DNA of 64,000 bases from Enterobacter sp. JUb54 (GTDB taxonomy: Bacteria; Pseudomonadota; Gammaproteobacteria; Enterobacterales; Enterobacteriaceae): assembly GCF_014298075.1 (NCBI RefSeq), contig NZ_CP060418.1, forward strand, positions 2,418,001 to 2,482,000, read 5' to 3'. This document shows, piece by piece, positions 58,671 to 64,000 of the stretch. How positions within the stretch are numbered: the stretch's first letter is position 1; every line of letters begins with the position of its first letter. The translations under genes were made by a program, and so were the position numbers. Below the pieces are notes generated by a model. It saw nothing but the letters and a program-made list of their open reading frames with translations. It had not been told where the DNA came from and searched no databases.

Positions 58671-60349
58671 TGGCCGCACAAGGATTTTTACTTATCGCCA
58701 GTTTTCTTTTACTGCTGATGGTGCTGGCACGCCCCACGGGGACGCTGCTGGCCAGGATGATCAACGATACCCCGCTCCCGGGTCTTGTCGGTGTTGAACG
58801 TGGAATATGGCGGGTTGCCGGTATCAATACCCAGGAGATGAACTGGTGCCAGTATCTGCTGGCCATTTTGCTGTTCAATGCGCTCGGGCTGTTGGTGCTG
58901 TTCGTTCTGTTGTTGTGTCAGGGGTCGCTGCCGTTCAACCCGCAGCATCTGCCCGGGCTCTCCTGGGATCTGGCGCTGAACACCGCAGTGAGCTTTATCA
59001 GCAATACCAACTGGCAGGCCTACGCCGGGGAAAGCACCATGAGCTACCTCAGCCAGATGGTCGGGCTGACGGTGCAGAACTTCCTCTCAGCGGCGACCGG
59101 CATCGCGGTGATTTTTGCCTTTACTCGCGCCTGGTCTCGTCAGCAGGTCACGACCCTGGGCAACGCCTGGGTCGATCTCACCCGCATCACCCTGTGGCTG
59201 CTGTTGCCGATCGCTCTGCTGATTGCTGTGTTCTTTATTCAGCAAGGTGTGCCGCAGAACTTGCTGCCGTATCAGGCTTTCACCTCGATCGAGGGCCTGC
59301 ATCAGTCGCTGCCCATGGGGCCGGTCGCCTCGCAGGAAGCGATAAAAATGCTCGGCACCAACGGCGGCGGTTTCTTTAATGCCAACTCCGCCCACCCGTT
59401 TGAGAACCCCACCGCGCTGAGCAACATGGTGCAGATGCTGGCGATCTTCTTGATCCCCGCGGCGCTGTGCTTTGCCTTTGGCGACGTGGTCGGCGATCGC
59501 CGCCAGGGACATGCGATTTTGTGGGCCATGACCCTGATCTTTATCGTCTGCGTGGCGGTGGTGATGTGGGCGGAAACCCAGGGTAACCCGCACTTGCTGA
59601 CGCTGGGCGCGGACAGCAGCATCAATATGGAAGGTAAAGAGAGTCGCTTTGGCATCTTAACCAGCAGCCTGTTTGCGGTTATCACCACCGCCGCCTCCTG
59701 TGGCGCGGTGAACGCCATGCATGACTCGTTTACCGCCCTCGGCGGCATGGTCCCGATGTGGTTGATGCAGATCGGCGAAGTGGTCTTCGGCGGCGTGGGC
59801 TCCGGGCTGTACGGCATGCTGCTGTTTGTCATGCTGGCGGTGTTTATCGCCGGGCTGATGATCGGCCGTACGCCGGAGTATCTCGGTAAGAAGATCGACG
59901 TGCGTGAGATGAAGATGATCGCTCTGGCGATTCTGGTGACCCCAACGCTGGTCCTGCTGGGCACCGCGCTGGCGATGATGACCGACGCCGGACGCGCGGG
60001 GATGTTCAATCCCGGCCCTCACGGCTTCAGCGAAGTGCTGTACGCCGTGACCTCCGCCGCCAACAACAACGGTAGCGCCTTTGCCGGTCTCGGCGCGGCT
60101 ACGCCGTTCTGGAACCTGCTGCTGGCATTTTGCATGCTGGTCGGTCGGTTTGGCGTCATCGTGCCGGTGATGGTGATCGCCGGGTCATTGGTGAAGAAGA
60201 AAATCCAGCCCACCGGCGCCGGTACCCTCGCCACCCACGATGTGCTGTTTGTCGGTCTGCTGATTGGCACCGTGCTGTTGGTCGGCGCCCTGACCTTTAT
60301 TCCCGCACTGGCGCTCGGCCCGTTGGCGGAACACTTTTCCTTACTGTAA
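58670..60349 (+). CDS. kdpA: K+-transporting ATPase subunit A
   Basis: 559 residues, the K+-channel-like subunit with about ten transmembrane helices and four selectivity-filter-like loops ([69 protein letters not shown]). The start [12 protein letters not shown] at 58670 is set by coupling to kdpF; longer readings are not used. Confidence 0.96.
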   Translation: MAAQGFLLIASFLLLLMVLARPTGTLLARMINDTPLPGLVGVERGIWRVAGINTQEMNWCQYLLAILLFNALGLLVLFVLLLCQGSLPFNPQHLPGLSWDLALNTAVSFISNTNWQAYAGESTMSYLSQMVGLTVQNFLSAATGIAVIFAFTRAWSRQQVTTLGNAWVDLTRITLWLLLPIALLIAVFFIQQGVPQNLLPYQAFTSIEGLHQSLPMGPVASQEAIKMLGTNGGGFFNANSAHPFENPTALSNMVQMLAIFLIPAALCFAFGDVVGDRRQGHAILWAMTLIFIVCVAVVMWAETQGNPHLLTLGADSSINMEGKESRFGILTSSLFAVITTAASCGAVNAMHDSFTALGGMVPMWLMQIGEVVFGGVGSGLYGMLLFVMLAVFIAGLMIGRTPEYLGKKIDVREMKMIALAILVTPTLVLLGTALAMMTDAGRAGMFNPGPHGFSEVLYAVTSAANNNGSAFAGLGAATPFWNLLLAFCMLVGRFGVIVPVMVIAGSLVKKKIQPTGAGTLATHDVLFVGLLIGTVLLVGALTFIPALALGPLAEHFSLL

Positions 60350-60369
60350 GTGATGCGGAGCAATCTGTT

Positions 60370-62418
60370 ATGAGTCGCAAGCAATTAGCCCTGCTGGAAC
60401 CGACGCTGGTGCGCCAGGCGCTGCTGGACGCAGTGAAAAAACTCAGCCCGATGGTTCAGTGGCGCAACCCGGTGATGTTCATCGTCTGGATCGGCAGCCT
60501 GATCACCACCCTGCTGGCGGTGGCGATGGCCAGCGGGCATCTCACCGGCAGCGCCGGGTTTACTGCCGCCGTGAGTATCTGGCTGTGGTTTACCGTGCTG
60601 TTCGCCAACTTCGCCGAAGCCATGGCCGAGGGCCGCAGTAAAGCCCAGGCCAATAGCCTCAAAGGGGTCAAAAAGACCTCCTTTGCCCGTAAGCTGCGCG
60701 CGCCGCAGCATGACGCCCCCATCGACCATATTCCGGCCGATGATTTACGCAAAGGCGACATCGTGCTGGTGGAAGCCGGCGATATCATCCCTTGTGATGG
60801 TGAAGTCATTGAAGGCGGCGCCTCGGTGGACGAAAGCGCCATTACCGGTGAGTCCGCGCCGGTGATCCGCGAATCCGGCGGCGACTTTGCCTCGGTGACC
60901 GGCGGGACGCGCATTCTCTCCGACTGGTTGGTGATCCGCTGTAGCGTCAATCCAGGGGAAACTTTCCTCGACCGGATGATCGCCATGGTGGAAGGCGCGC
61001 AACGCCGTAAAACCCCCAACGAAATTGCGCTGACGATCCTGTTGATCGCCCTGACGCTGGTGTTCCTGCTCGCCACCGCCACCATCTGGCCGTTCTCGGC
61101 CTGGAGCGGAAGCGCGGTCAGCGTCACGGTGCTGGTCGCCCTGCTGGTGTGCCTGATCCCTACCACCATCGGCGGTCTGCTTTCCGCCATCGGTGTCGCC
61201 GGGATGAGCCGTATGCTGGGCGCCAACGTTATCGCCACCAGCGGGCGGGCGGTGGAGGCGGCGGGTGACGTCGACGTACTGCTGCTGGATAAAACCGGCA
61301 CCATTACCCTCGGTAACCGCCAGGCCTCGGCCTTCCTGCCGGCTCAGGGAGTAGAAGAAAAAACCCTCGCCGATGCCGCTCAGCTCTCCTCGCTGGCGGA
61401 TGAGACACCGGAAGGTCGCAGCATCGTGATACTGGCGAAACAGCGCTTTAACCTGCGTGAACGGGATCTGCAGTCGCTGCACGCGACCTTTGTCCCCTTC
61501 ACTGCCCAGACCCGCATGAGCGGTATTAACATCGATAGCCGCATGATCCGTAAAGGCTCCGTCGATGCCATTCGCCGCCACGTTGAGGCCAATGGCGGGC
61601 ACTTTCCGGCGGATGTTGATAAGCAGGTGGAGGAAGTTGCCCGTCTGGGGGCGACGCCGCTGGTGGTGGCCGAAGGTGAACGCGTGCTGGGGGTCATTTC
61701 GCTGAAAGACATCGTCAAAGGCGGGATTAAAGAGCGCTTTGCTCAACTGCGTAAGATGGGCATCAAAACGGTGATGATCACCGGTGATAACCGCCTGACC
61801 GCCGCGGCGATTGCCGCCGAAGCGGGCGTCGATGACTTCCTTGCCGAAGCGACTCCGGAGGCAAAACTGGCGCTGATTCGCCAGTATCAGTCCGAAGGCC
61901 GACTGGTAGCGATGACCGGCGACGGCACCAATGACGCCCCGGCGCTGGCGCAGGCGGATGTGGCGGTAGCGATGAACTCCGGTACCCAGGCGGCGAAAGA
62001 GGCCGGCAACATGGTGGACCTCGACTCGAACCCGACCAAGCTGATTGAAGTGGTCCATATCGGTAAGCAGATGCTGATGACCCGTGGTTCGTTAACCACC
62101 TTCAGTATCGCCAACGACGTGGCGAAGTATTTCGCCATTATCCCGGCCGCCTTTGCCGCGGTTTACCCGCAGCTCGCGATGCTGAACGTCATGCACCTGC
62201 ACTCGCCGGCGTCGGCCATTCTGAGCGCGGTTATCTTTAACGCGCTGATTATCGTCTTCCTGATCCCGCTGGCGCTGAAGGGGGTGAGCTATCGCCCGCT
62301 GTCCGCGTCGGCCATGCTGCGACGCAACCTGTGGGTCTATGGCCTCGGCGGGTTGCTGGTACCGTTTATCGGCATCAAAGCTATCGATCTGTTACTGACC
62401 CTGACCGGGCTGCTGTGA
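60370..62418 (+). CDS. kdpB: K+-transporting P-type ATPase subunit B
   Basis: 682 residues as in E. coli. P-type ATPase motifs: TGES actuator in AITGESAPV, phosphorylated Asp in [13 protein letters not shown] (residue 307), KGS nucleotide site near residue 395, and hinge [32 protein letters not shown]-type TM5/6 stretch ([14 protein letters not shown]). It energises KdpA. Confidence 0.97.
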   Translation: MSRKQLALLEPTLVRQALLDAVKKLSPMVQWRNPVMFIVWIGSLITTLLAVAMASGHLTGSAGFTAAVSIWLWFTVLFANFAEAMAEGRSKAQANSLKGVKKTSFARKLRAPQHDAPIDHIPADDLRKGDIVLVEAGDIIPCDGEVIEGGASVDESAITGESAPVIRESGGDFASVTGGTRILSDWLVIRCSVNPGETFLDRMIAMVEGAQRRKTPNEIALTILLIALTLVFLLATATIWPFSAWSGSAVSVTVLVALLVCLIPTTIGGLLSAIGVAGMSRMLGANVIATSGRAVEAAGDVDVLLLDKTGTITLGNRQASAFLPAQGVEEKTLADAAQLSSLADETPEGRSIVILAKQRFNLRERDLQSLHATFVPFTAQTRMSGINIDSRMIRKGSVDAIRRHVEANGGHFPADVDKQVEEVARLGATPLVVAEGERVLGVISLKDIVKGGIKERFAQLRKMGIKTVMITGDNRLTAAAIAAEAGVDDFLAEATPEAKLALIRQYQSEGRLVAMTGDGTNDAPALAQADVAVAMNSGTQAAKEAGNMVDLDSNPTKLIEVVHIGKQMLMTRGSLTTFSIANDVAKYFAIIPAAFAAVYPQLAMLNVMHLHSPASAILSAVIFNALIIVFLIPLALKGVSYRPLSASAMLRRNLWVYGLGGLLVPFIGIKAIDLLLTLTGLL

Positions 62419-62428
62419 GGAAATGACC

Positions 62429-63004
62429 ATGACATTGATTCGACCGGCACTTGTGCTATTTATTCTGTTAATGCTGATCACCGGCGGCGTCTATCCCCTG
62501 CTGACCACCGCGCTCGGGCAGTGGTGGTTCCCCCAGCAGGCTAACGGTTCGTTGATCCGCATCGCCGGTGAAGTGCGCGGCTCCAGCCTGATTGGCCAGA
62601 ACTTTACCGACGCGGGCTATTTCCAGGGACGCCCGTCGGCAACGGCAGAGACGCCGGATAATCCGCTGGCCTCCGGCGGGAGTAACCTCGCCGCCAGTAA
62701 CCCGGCGATGGATAAGGCTATCAGCGAGCGCGTCGCCGCGCTGCGTCAGGCCAATCCGGATGCTGACCCACGCGTTCCGGTAGAGCTGGTCACCGCGTCG
62801 GCGAGCGGGCTGGATAGTCATCTTACGCCGCCGGCGGCGCTCTGGCAGGTGCCGCGCATCGCCAAAGCCCGCGGCCTCAGCGCTGAACAGTTGACCCGAA
62901 TGGTCAATGAAGCAACCGAAAAACCGCTGGTCAGTTTTCTCGGTCAACCTGTGGTAAATATAGTGCAACTGAATATGGCACTGGATGCCCTGAAGGATAA
63001 GTAA
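62429..63004 (+). CDS. kdpC: K+-transporting ATPase subunit C
   Basis: 191 residues, single N-terminal transmembrane helix ([25 protein letters not shown]), periplasmic domain with [21 protein letters not shown]. It stabilises the KdpAB complex. The start at 62429 is preferred to the ATG at 62423 because the GAGG site is then correctly spaced. Confidence 0.95.
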   Translation: MTLIRPALVLFILLMLITGGVYPLLTTALGQWWFPQQANGSLIRIAGEVRGSSLIGQNFTDAGYFQGRPSATAETPDNPLASGGSNLAASNPAMDKAISERVAALRQANPDADPRVPVELVTASASGLDSHLTPPAALWQVPRIAKARGLSAEQLTRMVNEATEKPLVSFLGQPVVNIVQLNMALDALKDK

Positions 63005-63005
63005 C

Positions 63006-64000
63006 ATGAGTGACGAGCCGCTGCGCCCTGACCCGGACCGCCTGTTGCAACATACCGGCGAGCCGCATCGTGGCAAGCTAAAAGTGTTCTTTGGCGCCTG
63101 TGCCGGGGTCGGAAAAACCTGGGCCATGTTAGCTGAAGCGCAGCGGCTCCGCGCTCAGGGGCTGGATATTCTGATCGGCGTGGCGGAAACCCACGGGCGC
63201 AAAGAAACCGCGGCGATGCTTGAGGGGCTCAGCACCCTCCCCCAGCGCCGCCTTTCGCATCGTGGGCGCTACGTCCACGAGTTCGATCTCGACGCCGCGC
63301 TGGCACGCCGCCCGGCGCTGATCCTCGTCGATGAACTGGCGCACAGCAACGCCCCGGGATCGCGCCACCCCAAACGCTGGCAGGATGTCGAAGAGCTGCT
63401 TGATGCCGGGATCGACGTCTTTACCACGGTAAATGTCCAGCACCTGGAGAGCCTGAACGATGTCGTCAGCGGCATTACCGGCGTGCAGGTGCGCGAAACC
63501 GTCCCCGATCCTTTCTTTGATGCCGCCGACGACGTGGTGCTGGTCGACCTGCCTCCCGACGATCTCCGCCAGCGCCTGAACGAGGGCAAGGTCTATATTG
63601 GCGGCCAGGCCGAGCGGGCTATCGAGAACTTTTTCCGCAAAGGAAATCTGATCGCCCTGCGCGAGCTGGCTTTGCGGCGCACCGCCGACCGGGTAGATGA
63701 GCAGATGCGCGCCTGGCGCGACCACCAGGGCCAGGAGAAAGTCTGGCATACCCGCGATACCATTTTGCTGTGCATCGGCCACAACACCGGCAGTGAAAAG
63801 CTGGTGCGCGCCGCCGCGCGTCTGGCCGCCCGACTCGGCAGCATCTGGCACGCGGTGTACGTCGAAACCCCGTCCCTGCACCGCCTGCCGGAAGCCAAAC
63901 GCCGGGCGATCCTCGCGGCCCTGCGGCTCGCACAGGAGCTGGGGGCGGAAACGGCAACCCTCTCCGACCCGCATGAAGAAAAGGCGGTGCTGCACTACGC
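63006..64000 (+). CDS. kdpD: Sensor kinase KdpD (5' part, runs off window)
   Basis: The first 331 residues are visible from ATG 63006, one base after kdpC. The N-terminal KdpD domain has a Walker-A-like GACAGVGKTWAMLAEA (residues 30-45) and Walker-B-like LILVDELAHSNAPG. A USP-like domain begins near residue 250 (ILLCIGHNTGSEKLVRAAARLAARL). The four transmembrane helices, GAF and kinase domains lie outside the window. With KdpE it activates kdpFABC at low K+. Confidence 0.96.
   Translation, partial: MSDEPLRPDPDRLLQHTGEPHRGKLKVFFGACAGVGKTWAMLAEAQRLRAQGLDILIGVAETHGRKETAAMLEGLSTLPQRRLSHRGRYVHEFDLDAALARRPALILVDELAHSNAPGSRHPKRWQDVEELLDAGIDVFTTVNVQHLESLNDVVSGITGVQVRETVPDPFFDAADDVVLVDLPPDDLRQRLNEGKVYIGGQAERAIENFFRKGNLIALRELALRRTADRVDEQMRAWRDHQGQEKVWHTRDTILLCIGHNTGSEKLVRAAARLAARLGSIWHAVYVETPSLHRLPEAKRRAILAALRLAQELGAETATLSDPHEEKAVLHY

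Noticed and set aside
60745-62058. 437-codon open frame opposite kdpB
   Set aside because: Shadow of kdpB; no support.

Overview
The window reads as a chromosomal segment of an enteric gammaproteobacterium, most likely Klebsiella/Raoultella or a close relative. Almost every protein is near-identical in length and motif content to its Escherichia coli counterpart. The E. coli K-12 gene order (ybhC, pgl, ybhA, mod, gal, gpmA, aroG, zitB, pnuC, nadA, tRNAs, tol-pal, cyd, suc, sdh, gltA, nei, pxp, dtpD, phrB, kdp) is preserved. Genes that K-12 lacks at these positions, such as hut, pcp and a 5-oxoproline transporter, point to Klebsiella. Species assignment is inference.

Layout. 1-1700: 3' part of hutG and complete hutI (histidine catabolism). 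2088-6568: the YbhC lipoprotein, then a compact block of periplasmic peroxiredoxin, short DsbD-like reductase, ECF sigma factor and NrsF-type anti-sigma factor, which looks like a self-regulated envelope redox-repair module. 6569-6953: non-coding, with repeats and a strong hairpin. 6954-14454: pgl, ybhA and the molybdate system modABC/modEF with acrZ. 14455-19931: galETKM with both GalR operators, then gpmA. 20021-25216: aroG (TyrR box), zitB, pnuC, nadA (NadR box) and a five-gene tRNA operon (4 Lys, 1 Val). 25300-31024: tol-pal operon ybgC-tolQRAB-pal-cpoB. 31185-34330: cydAB-cydX-ybgE. 34331-35168: long AT-rich control region. 35169-44965: sdhCDAB-sucABCD, facing away from gltA (45618-46904). 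46937-47945: a toxin-antitoxin cassette bracketed by 18-bp direct repeats that copy half of the gltA terminator. 47956-54291: nei, pcp, a two-subunit 5-oxoproline transporter, pxpACB and ybgI in one run. 54562-58271: dtpD, phrB, ybgA, ybfA. 58581-64000: kdpFABC and the 5' part of kdpD.

The genes form metabolic and envelope blocks: TCA cycle (gltA, sdh, suc) beside bd oxidase; Leloir galactose use beside glycolytic gpmA and the pentose-phosphate lactonase pgl; NAD precursor synthesis and uptake (nadA, pnuC); and pyroglutamate salvage, where Pcp releases 5-oxoproline, the DUF969/DUF979 pair imports it and PxpABC opens it to glutamate. Many regulatory sites can be read directly (ModE, GalR x2, CRP, Fur, TyrR, NadR, FNR, ArcA, KdpE).

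The observations most worth following up are the redox/ECF module, the direct-repeat-flanked toxin-antitoxin cassette, a CA-rich tandem repeat in the 5-oxoproline transporter leader that resembles a GcvB target, a 165-bp terminal-inverted-repeat element between sucA and sdhB, paired operator-like sites upstream of modE, and a tRNA-Lys 3' fragment inside the tRNA operon.
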